From an uncultured Clostridia bacterium (GTDB taxonomy: Bacteria > Bacillota > Clostridia > Oscillospirales > Ruminococcaceae): a stretch of 16,938 nucleotides of DNA. The translations under genes were made by a program, and so were the position numbers. Below, piece after piece: positions 1 through 6,675 of this stretch. Location: assembly GCA_947089135.1 (NCBI GenBank), contig CAMUJF010000029.1, forward strand, positions 1-16,938, given 5' to 3'. A model generated the notes under the pieces. It saw only the letters and a list, made by a program, of their open reading frames with translations, made no database searches and was not told the DNA's origin. The number at the start of each line of letters is the position of its first letter. Within the stretch, counting starts at the first letter, position 1.

Positions 1-923
1 AGACGGACGGCAGGCTTTACCGCTTCACCGACTGCTTTACGGTCTACACCGTTATAGGCAAGACATCAATATTCGGCGACAAAATGGGTATCACAGTTGA
101 AAGGCTGAACGAGATCGCGGCGGCAAGACCTCCCGAAGCGGAAATGTTCGCAGGCTTCACCAAAACGGACATACTCACCTATGCAATGGAAATGTCGGGC
201 AGCGAGTTTATAGACTTCAAAAACGGAAAGTGCAATTTCAACTCCGAAAGCTTTATAAAAATACTGGAATTCGCAAACGGCTATATGAGCGATATCGACT
301 TTGCAACCTATTTCGACGACGCTTTCTGGGGACGTTTTGAGACCATGTTCTCCGACGAAAGCGCATTGCTCATGGTTTGCTATCTGACGGACTACTCGGG
401 CGTTTATCGCTATGAACGCACCAAGTTTGACGATTCCGTAACGGCTGTGGGATTCCCCTGCAAGGACAGGATAGGTACGTCCTTTGTGGTTGATTCAGGC
501 TTTTCCATAGCGGAAAAATCCCCCAACAAGGAGGGCGCATGGGAATTTGTCAGAACGTTGCTGCTGCCCGGATATCAGGACTGCGCCGACAAGTTCCCTG
601 TAAGAAAGGATTCTCTTGACAAGTACGCCTCTGCGGCAATGAAGAACGATTCCGACCGCGTTGTCAATGATATCGTTATGATGGGCGGCATGGCTTTGGG
701 TCTTTCATATCATACTGCTGAACTTGGCGAACCCAAGCAGGCGGACATCGACCGCATGAACGAAATAATTGCCTCGGCAAACGGTATCATGTCCTACAAC
801 AGCAGCGTGCTTGAGATAATCACCGAGGAGGCAGGCTCTTATTTCAGCGGCTCCAAGTCCCCGGAGGACGTTGCCGCGCTGATACAGACGAGAGTCCAGC
901 TTTATCTTGATGAAAACGCATAA
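1..923 (+). CDS. ABC transporter extracellular solute-binding protein (5' truncated by window edge)
   Basis: The reading frame is open from base 3 to the TAA at 921-923, giving about 306 visible residues; the N terminus, with signal peptide and lipobox, lies outside the window. The methionine at 84 is internal: the frame reads through it, no ribosome binding site precedes it, and the upstream residues (VYTVIGKTSIFGDKMG) look like family sequence. Typical features of family 1 (sugar/oligosaccharide) solute-binding proteins are visible, such as a late GFSIAEKSPNKEGAWEFVRTL segment, which matches the C-lobe 'ia..sknkeaAweFlkfl' signature. It would be an extracellular lipoprotein delivering a ligand to a membrane permease. 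The substrate cannot be read from the sequence. No permease genes follow; the gene ends at a strong terminator, so any partners would be upstream. Confidence 0.8.
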   Translation, partial: TDGRLYRFTDCFTVYTVIGKTSIFGDKMGITVERLNEIAAARPPEAEMFAGFTKTDILTYAMEMSGSEFIDFKNGKCNFNSESFIKILEFANGYMSDIDFATYFDDAFWGRFETMFSDESALLMVCYLTDYSGVYRYERTKFDDSVTAVGFPCKDRIGTSFVVDSGFSIAEKSPNKEGAWEFVRTLLLPGYQDCADKFPVRKDSLDKYASAAMKNDSDRVVNDIVMMGGMALGLSYHTAELGEPKQADIDRMNEIIASANGIMSYNSSVLEIITEEAGSYFSGSKSPEDVAALIQTRVQLYLDENA

Positions 924-958
924 TATTGGAATTACAGCGTACACAGTATAAGACTATA

Positions 959-991
959 AAAAGCCTTGTAAACACAGTTTACAAGGCTTTT
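959..991. terminator. Bidirectional rho-independent terminator
   Basis: A perfect 15-bp inverted repeat (959-973 with 977-991) has a 3-base ACA loop. The A-rich left end and T-rich right end supply a U tract on both strands (TTTTCTTT on +, TTTTTATAG on -). It lies 35 bases after the solute-binding protein stop and 53 bases after the stop of the minus-strand anti-sigma gene, so it can end both converging transcripts. Confidence 0.93.
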
Positions 992-1043
992 CTTTACCAA
1001 TTGAATTCGGTCTGCACATATTATTTGATCGTCTGCGCCGTTT

Positions 1044-2045
1044 TTATTTACCGCTTATGAGATTGGAGAACAGCTCGTATTCGCTTTCGGTGCCAAACTG
1101 GAGGAACAGAATGTGCTTCAAGGCTTCGTAATCAGAGCTGTTGGCGGCATATGTCTCGCGCACTTGACCGTTTGTATCGTGCTTTGTTATAACGACGGCG
1201 TTAAGATCGGTGACGTAAATGCTGTAAAAGGTCACGCCTATGTTTTCGTCCGATATCTGAAGAGAGAAGATCGAAGTAAACGAATAATTGCTTATCTCGC
1301 GGGAGGTCTCGGTAAGTCCCGCAATAAATTCAATGATCGGTTTGCAGTCCTCGCCTGTTTTTTTCACGGGATTTTCCCCCGACTTTATTGAACCCATGTC
1401 AAAATACGGAGTTATCTCGACCGTAACGTGTTCGTAGCTTATATCCCTGAGAAGCGGTACTGTCTCGGCTGCTTCGGACTGCGCTTCGGCGGTATGATTT
1501 TCCGAAGTGTTAACCGGTGCGGTCGTAACGGCGGGATCCGAAACCGCAGAGGGATTTACGTTAACAGGAGCAGGTGACTGAACTTTTAAGGGAGCCTGCG
1601 TTTGCGTCGGCTGCGTATCCTTTGTTTCAATATCTGATTGGGACGCTCCCGCCGCAGCTCCCTCGCTGTTGGGCAGACTCTGCGCGTCGCTGTCAGCCGC
1701 AACTCCGACCATATCGCCATGCTCTGATTCGGAAAACTCGTTTATAACGGGAGGAGCGGTTTCTGTGACCTCGGTCACCTCAGTTACCTCTGAAGTCTCG
1801 GTCAGTACTTCTGTAATATCGTCGTTTCTTTCAATTGCAAATTTTACTCCGAAAGCCAGAATAAAGCAGGCAGCCGCAGCGGAAAGCACGGCGGTAATTT
1901 TTCCCGCGGACATAACAGGCTTTTTGTCAAGCTTTATTTCGGGTATTTCGGTCAGCAGGGATTCCGTCCGCTTATAGAAGCTGTCGGAGATTTTGATGTT
2001 ATCCATAGCGTCCTTGTAATCCTTTATTGATTTACTCATCTTCAT
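1044..2045 (-). CDS. Membrane-anchored probable anti-sigma factor / sensor protein
   Basis: 333 residues from the ATG at 2045, chosen because AGGAGG (2056-2051) lies 5 bases upstream; ATG 2039 is an alternative. The start lies inside the end of the sigma factor gene (stop 2034-2032), the usual coupled sigma/anti-sigma arrangement. Residues 1-45 are a cytoplasmic segment (SIKDYKDAMDNIKISDSFYKRT) suited to binding a sigma factor. Residues about 49-70 form a single membrane helix. Residues 75-195 are a Thr/Glu/Pro/Ala/Gln-rich linker containing EVTEVTEVTE. Residues about 200-333 are a folded extracytoplasmic domain rich in beta strands that I do not recognise. There is no HxxxCxxC zinc anti-sigma motif. 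The role is inferred from position and topology; no enzymatic motif is visible. Transcription ends at the 959-991 terminator. Confidence 0.62.
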   Translation of the reverse strand: MKMSKSIKDYKDAMDNIKISDSFYKRTESLLTEIPEIKLDKKPVMSAGKITAVLSAAAACFILAFGVKFAIERNDDITEVLTETSEVTEVTEVTETAPPVINEFSESEHGDMVGVAADSDAQSLPNSEGAAAGASQSDIETKDTQPTQTQAPLKVQSPAPVNVNPSAVSDPAVTTAPVNTSENHTAEAQSEAAETVPLLRDISYEHVTVEITPYFDMGSIKSGENPVKKTGEDCKPIIEFIAGLTETSREISNYSFTSIFSLQISDENIGVTFYSIYVTDLNAVVITKHDTNGQVRETYAANSSDYEALKHILFLQFGTESEYELFSNLISGK

Positions 2046-2556
2046 CAAAACCTCCTATCATCATTTCTTTCAGCAGATTTCGTCCGCGTGCGAGAAGCGT
2101 GCCCACGGTGGCGGGCTTTTTACCAACTATTGCCGATATTTCGTTTATTGAATAGCTGTTGTAGTAAAACAGGTGAATGACGGTCCTGTACTTTTCCGGA
2201 AGTGAAAGCACAGCCTCCATTACCTGATTTTTCTCGGAAGCGTCGGCTGCCTCTGCGCCGTCCGCGAAGCTGTCACGCTCCTCCAGAGGGACAGTGCGTT
2301 TTACCCAGCCCGATCTGAGGTGATTTTTGCTTTTGTTCATGGCAGTCCTCAGCAGCCATGCCTTTTCATGTTCGGGACTGTCAAAGGGTCTGCCTCTTTT
2401 TAAAAGCGCAACAAGCACGTCCTGGGTAATATCTTCAGCATCGCAGATGTTATGCACATAGGTGTAGCATAATCGTATCAGCGTTTGAGAATATGTATCC
2501 AGGATATAGTGAATATAGCTGTCAGTTCCGTATTCGGCAGCCGTTTCGGAATACAT
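2032..2556 (-). CDS. ECF-type RNA polymerase sigma factor
   Basis: 174 residues from the ATG at 2556, preceded by a G-rich ribosome binding site (GGGGGA, 2569-2564). The frame extends upstream to 2688, but that part is AT-rich, unlike protein, and contains the leader hairpin. Region 2 spans about residues 17-85 (YILDTYSQTLIRLCYTYVHN, then DAEDITQDVLVALLK, the core-binding and -10 recognition helices). Region 4 spans about 112-166 (SLPEKYRTVIHLFYYNSYSINEISAIVGKKPATVGTLLARGRNLLK), a helix-turn-helix for -35 recognition. The length and the absence of regions 1 and 3 fit the ECF (sigma-70 group 4) family. It overlaps the next gene, a membrane protein likely to hold it inactive. The signal and regulon are unknown; one target is probably its own operon. 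Confidence 0.88.
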   Translation of the reverse strand: MYSETAAEYGTDSYIHYILDTYSQTLIRLCYTYVHNICDAEDITQDVLVALLKRGRPFDSPEHEKAWLLRTAMNKSKNHLRSGWVKRTVPLEERDSFADGAEAADASEKNQVMEAVLSLPEKYRTVIHLFYYNSYSINEISAIVGKKPATVGTLLARGRNLLKEMMIGGFDEDE

Positions 2557-2597
2557 CTTATTTCCCCCAGTTGCGCGCGGACGGGGGTATCCGCGCG
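2557..2597 (-). promoter_or_regulatory. Structured leader over the sigma gene ribosome binding site (possible pseudoknot)
   Basis: A perfect 8-bp GC-rich hairpin (2574-2581 with 2590-2597) has an 8-base loop that reads TACCCCCG in the minus-strand RNA. The Shine-Dalgarno GGGGG begins a few bases after the hairpin (2569-2565) and is complementary to the CCCCC of the loop. An H-type pseudoknot, or an alternative C5/G5 stem, would hide the ribosome binding site. The pairing is read directly from the sequence; regulation is inferred. Confidence 0.45.
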
Positions 2598-2723
2598 GAA
2601 ATAATATTATTTTCTGTATAGAATACAATTGGAAAGCGCAGTTTTTTTCAAAACAATAAAAAATATTTTTAAAACTTTTTATGAACAAATGCAGTTACAG
2701 GGAAACGCGGCGGCGCTTTCGTG

Positions 2724-2769
2724 AAAAAAATTGCGCCGGCGGAACAGATCGATCCGTCTGCACAGCGCA
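2724..2769 (-). terminator. Candidate rho-independent terminator of the rnf operon
   Basis: Read on the minus strand, TGCGC (2769-2765) can pair with GCGCA (2736-2732), enclosing an inner CAGA/TCTG stem (2760-2757 with 2748-2745), directly followed by a run of seven T (2730-2724). It begins about 40 bases after the last gene of the rnf operon. The stem is short and interrupted, so termination may be partial and some read-through into the sigma gene is possible. A competing hairpin (CGGCGC 2711-2716 with GCGCCG 2733-2738) uses some of the same bases. Confidence 0.4.
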
Positions 2770-2810
2770 GGAAAAAGGTATTGAACTTATAAATTTGTGT
2801 TTGAATAGTC

Positions 2811-3260
2811 CTATCCAAATAAACGATGTATAAGACCGTAATCCGTTATCTCGTAATAAAGCATACCCGCCGTACCCAAAAGCAGCGCCGTTGGTATTGC
2901 CGCAAGCAGTACAGCCTGTACAAGAGTGCGTAAAAAATGATAAACCGTGGTAAATCCGCCGTTTTCGTCAACGAAAACAATTACATTACGCCCCTTGCGA
3001 AGCAAATTTTTGCCGTAGCTGAAAAAGTCCTCTTTGCGGAGAATACACGTATGCTCTCCGCTTTCGTCCTCATACACGGCAGTAGGCACATAAGCTATCG
3101 ACACGCCGTTTTTGTCGGGGATAGGAACATTAACTATCTCCGCGCGGATCTTTCGGCTTCTGCAAATATAAATAAGCGTTTTAAACGGTTTGCTGAAAAT
3201 ATAAAGTACCAGCGCGGCGAGAGCGAGACTGAACGCCGCGTATATCGCCGCCTCAATCAT
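2811..3260 (-). CDS. Two-helix membrane protein, DUF3592-like, coupled to rnfB
   Basis: 149 residues from the ATG at 3260. Its start overlaps the last 8 bases of rnfB (stop 3255-3253) and has no recognisable Shine-Dalgarno, so its translation probably depends on ribosomes finishing rnfB. A first membrane helix spans about residues 5-22, followed by a basic stretch (KTLIYICRSRKIRAEIV). A soluble middle domain of beta-strand character (about 38-105) contains a YVPTAVYEDESGEHTC strand pair. A second long helix spans about 108-136. This layout resembles DUF3592-type proteins, but the match is by eye. There are no catalytic motifs and only two cysteines, so a redox-cofactor role is not supported. 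Position as last gene of the operon suggests an accessory or assembly role for the Rnf complex. Confidence 0.7.
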   Translation of the reverse strand: MIEAAIYAAFSLALAALVLYIFSKPFKTLIYICRSRKIRAEIVNVPIPDKNGVSIAYVPTAVYEDESGEHTCILRKEDFFSYGKNLLRKGRNVIVFVDENGGFTTVYHFLRTLVQAVLLAAIPTALLLGTAGMLYYEITDYGLIHRLFG

Positions 3261-4056
3261 ATATCATATCGCACTTGCGTATCGCCTTTGTGGGACAAGC
3301 TTCGGCGCAGGCTCCGCAGGCGGTGCATTTGGAATAATCTATGCGTGCAAGGTTGTTTTCAACGTGTATTGCGTCATGCTCACATTTTTTCTCGCATATT
3401 TTGCAGCCTATGCAGCCGCTTTTGCACACGCTCCGTACGATTTTTCCTATGTCCGTTGAGGAACAGCAAACGTCGATCTTTTTGTCAATATCCCGAAGTA
3501 CTATAAGATGATCGGGACAAACCTTTGTGCAGAGTCCGCAGCCTATGCACTTGGACTTATCCACACGTGCAAGACCGTCCCGCACGATTATCGCGTTCTG
3601 GGGACATACCTTTGCGCAGTCCCCAAAGCCGAGGCAACCGTGTGTGCAGACCTCCGAGCCGTTGTAGAAACGGTTCGCTGCCTTGCAGGACTGTACTCCG
3701 TTAAAAATAAACTTAATTTCGGTTGCGTTGCAGTCGCCGTTGCACAAAACCACCGCTACCTGAGGGGTAACGGTCATCTCGTCGATACCCATTATCTCAG
3801 ATATTTTTTTGGAGCACTCCGCTCCGCCCGGCTTGCACATATTTGTGGGAACGCCGTTATGTACCACCGCCGCGGCGTAATCCGCGCAGCCGGAAAATCC
3901 GCATGAGCCGCAGTTTACCTGCGGGAGAGCCTCGTTTACCGCTTCGACCCTTTCATCGGTCTTGACCTCAAATATTTTCGAGCAGACGGTAAGCAGGACT
4001 CCCGCCGCCAGACCTATCGCGCCGAAAACAAGCATGGGCAGAATATATGTTGACAT
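3253..4056 (-). CDS. rnfB: RnfB, ferredoxin-type electron entry subunit of the Rnf complex
   Basis: 267 residues from the ATG at 4056, which has AAGGA (4070-4066) 9 bases upstream; an upstream in-frame TTG at 4065 abuts that site and is unlikely. An N-terminal membrane helix (about residues 4-24) anchors the protein. The 4Fe-S domain has CGSCGFSGC plus a further Cys (C49, C52, C57, C74). After a CNGDCN segment come cysteine sets for several 4Fe-4S clusters: C137/C141/C147/C151, C170/C173/C176/C180, C215/C218/C221/C225 and C244/C247/C250/C254. RnfB takes electrons from reduced ferredoxin on the cytoplasmic face and passes them into the complex. This long clostridial version has more clusters than proteobacterial RnfB. 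Its ribosome binding site lies inside the upstream DUF2442 gene, and its stop overlaps the downstream membrane-protein gene. Confidence 0.95.
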   Translation of the reverse strand: MSTYILPMLVFGAIGLAAGVLLTVCSKIFEVKTDERVEAVNEALPQVNCGSCGFSGCADYAAAVVHNGVPTNMCKPGGAECSKKISEIMGIDEMTVTPQVAVVLCNGDCNATEIKFIFNGVQSCKAANRFYNGSEVCTHGCLGFGDCAKVCPQNAIIVRDGLARVDKSKCIGCGLCTKVCPDHLIVLRDIDKKIDVCCSSTDIGKIVRSVCKSGCIGCKICEKKCEHDAIHVENNLARIDYSKCTACGACAEACPTKAIRKCDMIYD

Positions 4057-4057
4057 T

Positions 4058-4360
4058 TCAATCAATCCTTTCTTCTAAAGGGTCGGGAACAGAGGGACAT
4101 TCTTCTATTGTACACGGGTCAATGTCTATACAGTCAGACGGGTCGCGCACTCCTGACATATCCCAAGCAACGGTGCCGTTCATAACCGTTACCGAATTAA
4201 AAAAATCCGTATCACGAAGCCTTTCAAAAATGCCTCCCCTTGCTATAAGAGGCTTAACGTCCACAAGCCGCACTCTTCCGTCATTCATGTACGCATAAAC
4301 AGTAAAATCGACACCCGGAACAGCTTGAAAAACTTCCGGCATCAAATCGGGATTAGACAT
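4058..4360 (-). CDS. DUF2442 domain protein inside the rnf operon
   Basis: 100 residues from the ATG at 4360, preceded by AAAGGAG (4373-4367). The core (about residues 12-80) matches the DUF2442 pattern: VYAYMNDGRVRLVDVKPLI, then GGIFERLRDTDFF, then VMNGTVAWD and the ending DCIDIDP. DUF2442 proteins are small and uncharacterised, and are often encoded next to DUF4160 genes, as here (14 bases separate the two). The last 20 residues (CTIEECPSVPDPLEERID) form an acidic tail. The TGA stop is one base before the rnfB ATG, so the gene supplies rnfB's ribosome binding site. No function can be assigned; a toxin-antitoxin or regulatory role for the pair is speculation from guilt by association. Confidence 0.85.
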   Translation of the reverse strand: MSNPDLMPEVFQAVPGVDFTVYAYMNDGRVRLVDVKPLIARGGIFERLRDTDFFNSVTVMNGTVAWDMSGVRDPSDCIDIDPCTIEECPSVPDPLEERID

Positions 4361-4374
4361 AAAAGACTCCTTTC

Positions 4375-4635
4375 TTACACAAGAGGATTTATGCGGTTAA
4401 GAGGCTTTCCGCTTTTGGACAGCTCCCAGTTCTGCATTAATTCGTCTCTGTGCAGATTGCACCATGCAAGTACAAAACCAAGCTGACGTTTCGGCAGAGC
4501 GCCGCGGATAACTACGCCCTCCTGAATATCCACCATAGCTTTTTTCCCTGCATATTCCGCGTGAAAATGCGGAGGATTGTGGTCATCGCCGTACATTGTA
4601 ATTTTTATTCCGTAAAACAAGCTTATTTCAGGCAT
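4375..4635 (-). CDS. DUF4160 domain protein inside the rnf operon
   Basis: 86 residues from the ATG at 4635, chosen because GAGGAG (4648-4643) lies 7 bases upstream; an in-frame TTG at 4650 precedes that site and is rejected. The protein is a near-complete DUF4160 domain: MPEISLFYGIKITMY, then the hallmark DHNPPHFHAEY, then LPKRQLGFVLAWCNLHRDEL and the ending GKPLNRINPL. The His/Asp-rich DHNPPHFH motif is the family's conserved patch and could bind metal or be catalytic, but no activity is established to my knowledge. It starts 32 bases after rnfA, runs in the operon's direction, and is followed by its usual partner, DUF2442. No separate promoter or terminator is convincing here, so the pair should be co-transcribed with rnf. 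Confidence 0.88.
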   Translation of the reverse strand: MPEISLFYGIKITMYGDDHNPPHFHAEYAGKKAMVDIQEGVVIRGALPKRQLGFVLAWCNLHRDELMQNWELSKSGKPLNRINPLV

Positions 4636-4667
4636 TTTATTTCTCCTCAAAAATTATCAACTGTCAA

Positions 4668-5246
4668 TTATCCGAACATTCCCGAAAATCCCATAAAGCT
4701 TACCGAAACTATGGAGGCGGCAATAAGCGTTGCGGGAACTCCCTTAAACATTTCGGGAACATTTGCCGCATTTACGCGTGAGCGTACTCCGCTGAATATC
4801 AGCAGCGCGAGCGTGAAGCCCAAACCTGCTCCAAGCGCGTTGAACACCGACTGGATTATGGTGTAGCCGCTGTCGATATTGAGAATGGTAACGCCAAGTA
4901 CCGCGCAGTTTGTGGTGATAAGGGGCAGGAAAACTCCCAATGCGCTGTACAGCGAGGGGACTTTCTTTTTCAGCACCATCTCCACAAGCTGAACGAACAG
5001 CGCGATTATAAGTATGAACGCAATGGTTTTAAGGTACTCCAGACCCATAGGCACAAGCACGAACATATAGATAGGATATGTACAGAGCGTTGCGCAGACC
5101 ATTACAAAGGTAACCGCAGCTCCCATGCCCGCCGCGCTGTCAAGCTTTTTGGATACGCCTAAAAACGGACAGATACCCATGAATTTTGACAGCACGAAGT
5201 TATCCACAAAAATCGCGCTCAAAAGGATTACAAGCAAGCTTTTCAT
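4668..5246 (-). CDS. rnfA: RnfA, integral membrane subunit of the Rnf complex
   Basis: 192 residues with six predicted membrane helices, the normal size and layout of RnfA/NqrE. The opening helix carries the family motif VDNFVLSKFMGICPFLGVS. C26 (in GICPFLG) and C114 (in TTNCAVLG) match the cysteines that, with the pair in RnfE, hold the intramembrane iron-sulfur centre seen in the related Na+-NQR complex. RnfA and RnfE form an inverted-topology pair that carries electrons across the membrane and couples this to ion movement. The ATG overlaps the rnfE stop by four bases (ATGA), so translation is coupled. It is followed not by rnfB, as usual, but by the DUF4160-DUF2442 pair. Confidence 0.95.
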   Translation of the reverse strand: MKSLLVILLSAIFVDNFVLSKFMGICPFLGVSKKLDSAAGMGAAVTFVMVCATLCTYPIYMFVLVPMGLEYLKTIAFILIIALFVQLVEMVLKKKVPSLYSALGVFLPLITTNCAVLGVTILNIDSGYTIIQSVFNALGAGLGFTLALLIFSGVRSRVNAANVPEMFKGVPATLIAASIVSVSFMGFSGMFG

Positions 5247-5935
5247 TGTGCGGCAGCCTCCTTACCGTTTGAATTATCCTTGTTAAAGGTGGGACAGCTC
5301 GCTGCGTTGGGACAGTTGGCGCAGCCGATCTCCTGCGGCGGCTTTTTCTTTGTAAGCTTATTTACCAGCGCGATGACTACTCCCAGTGTAAAGAAGCCTC
5401 CCGCGGGCATTATGAACATCGTCATTGTAACGGGCAGATGCAGATCGATACCCAACCACTGTCCTGTACCGATTATTTCACGTATGCTTCCCATTGTGAA
5501 CAGGGACAGCGTAAAACCAAGTCCCATGCCGAGACCGTCAAGTATGGAGTGGAAAACGCCGTTCTTTGAAGCGAACGCCTCGGCGCGTCCCAGAATAATA
5601 CAGTTTACCGTAATGAGCGAAAGGAAAAGTCCCAGACTGTCGTACAGAGCAGGGATATAGCCTTTCAGGATAAACTCGATAAGAGTAACGAAGCTTGCGA
5701 TAACTACGATAAAGCAGGGCAGGCGCACCGCCTTTGGTATAACGTTTTTCAGCAGCGATATTACCGCGTTGGAGCAGACCAGCACAAAGGTGGTGGCAAG
5801 ACCCATGCCTATACCGTTTGAAGCCATTGTGGTAACGGCGAGCGTGGGACACATTCCCAGCAGAGTTACCAGTGTGGGGTTTTCCTTTATAAGTCCCTTG
5901 GTAAGCTCGTAAAGACCGCTTTTCTTTTCAGCCAT
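5243..5935 (-). CDS. rnfE: RnfE, integral membrane subunit with cysteine-rich C-terminal tail
   Basis: 230 residues with six membrane helices, paralogous to RnfA. C29 (GMCPTLAV) and C112 (NCIILGRAEAFASKN) correspond to the intramembrane iron-sulfur ligands of NqrD/RnfE. IREIIGTGQWLG and the MPAGGFFTLG helix are typical of RnfE. After the last helix a basic stretch (KLTKKKPPQ) leads to a tail with C205-x2-C208-x5-C214 (CANCPNAASCP), absent from short RnfE/NqrD proteins. The tail follows a lysine-rich, inside-positive segment and should lie in the cytoplasm. The ATG overlaps the rnfG TAA by one base (TAATG). The function is electron transfer across the membrane together with RnfA. Confidence 0.95.
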   Translation of the reverse strand: MAEKKSGLYELTKGLIKENPTLVTLLGMCPTLAVTTMASNGIGMGLATTFVLVCSNAVISLLKNVIPKAVRLPCFIVVIASFVTLIEFILKGYIPALYDSLGLFLSLITVNCIILGRAEAFASKNGVFHSILDGLGMGLGFTLSLFTMGSIREIIGTGQWLGIDLHLPVTMTMFIMPAGGFFTLGVVIALVNKLTKKKPPQEIGCANCPNAASCPTFNKDNSNGKEAAAQ

Positions 5936-6657
5936 TACTCCTCAGCTCCTTCCTGTACCGCTGTCGTTTCAATACTATTTACGGGATTTTCACTATGTCC
6001 CAATTCGGGAGAAAAATACGTATCAATATCCATTTGACCGTATGCCGCAAGGGCGGTCTTTACCGCGCTGTACATTCCGTTTGAGGAATATGTCGCGCCT
6101 GTTACCGCGTCAAGCGTAAAGCCGCTTTCCGAGCCTCCGCTTATCTGTTTTTCTATTTCAAGGGACTTTATTTCCGCCCTTGTTCCCCAAACTGCTTTTG
6201 CCTTTACGGGAGCAGCCTCTTCGGTAACGGTGTCCTCATAGCGAACGCCCCTGAACTGTCCGAGAAAATCCGGATTCTGCACCTTTGTGCCGAGACCGGG
6301 AGTCTCCCCGATAGTCATTATGGAAACGCCGCTTACCGTGCCGCCCTTGTCAATGCCTACCAGAACGTGAAGTCCTCCTGTGGAGTAACCGTCCGCAGTA
6401 ATTTCAAAAGCGGCGTTTTCACCGTCCCATAGAACAGAGGTAACTCCCTCGTAGGTCAGCACCGTTCCGTCCTCGTTTTTCAGCATTTCAAATCCGTCCG
6501 CAGAGCCGTACAGTTCGGTAAGTCCCGCTGTAAGCTTGTCGGTGATAATACCCGTTGTATCCGTATAGGTAGCTTCGTAAGCCGCTACAAGCAGTCCGCA
6601 GGTGATAAGACATATCAATGTCAGCACCAATGGCGGTTTTATCTTTTCATTAAACAT
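5935..6657 (-). CDS. rnfG: RnfG, FMN-binding subunit of the Rnf complex
   Basis: 240 residues. An N-terminal membrane helix (about residues 9-28) anchors an extracytoplasmic FMN-binding domain. ETPGLGTKV (118-126) and DAVTGATYSS (183-192) are the family signatures; T189 in TGAT is the expected threonine for covalent phosphoester attachment of FMN. The acidic C-terminal tail (about 208-240) looks flexible. RnfG relays electrons between the membrane subunits and RnfD. AAAGGAG about 9 bases before the ATG gives a good ribosome binding site, 18 bases after the rnfD stop. Length and layout are as in other clostridial RnfG proteins. Confidence 0.95.
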   Translation of the reverse strand: MFNEKIKPPLVLTLICLITCGLLVAAYEATYTDTTGIITDKLTAGLTELYGSADGFEMLKNEDGTVLTYEGVTSVLWDGENAAFEITADGYSTGGLHVLVGIDKGGTVSGVSIMTIGETPGLGTKVQNPDFLGQFRGVRYEDTVTEEAAPVKAKAVWGTRAEIKSLEIEKQISGGSESGFTLDAVTGATYSSNGMYSAVKTALAAYGQMDIDTYFSPELGHSENPVNSIETTAVQEGAEE

Positions 6658-6675
6658 ACGCTATTCTCCTTTCCG

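Noticed and set aside
2601..2651. Promoter of the sigma gene (TTGTAT-16-TATTAT or TTGAAA-20-TATTCT on the minus strand)
   Set aside because: Each candidate has weak hexamers or wrong spacing, and the first would start inside the leader hairpin. The region is AT-rich, so chance matches are expected.
2711..2738. CGGCGC...GCGCCG hairpin as a strong terminator
   Set aside because: The T run lies in the loop on the minus strand rather than after the stem, so this pairing alone does not make a terminator. The alternative stem listed as a candidate terminator fits better.
4639..4667. Perfect TTGACA on the minus strand just after the rnfA stop, as a private promoter for the DUF4160-DUF2442 pair
   Set aside because: No -10 hexamer with acceptable match occurs 15-19 bases downstream (only AGAAAT/GAAATA-type sequences), and the expected -10 would fall in the ribosome binding site.
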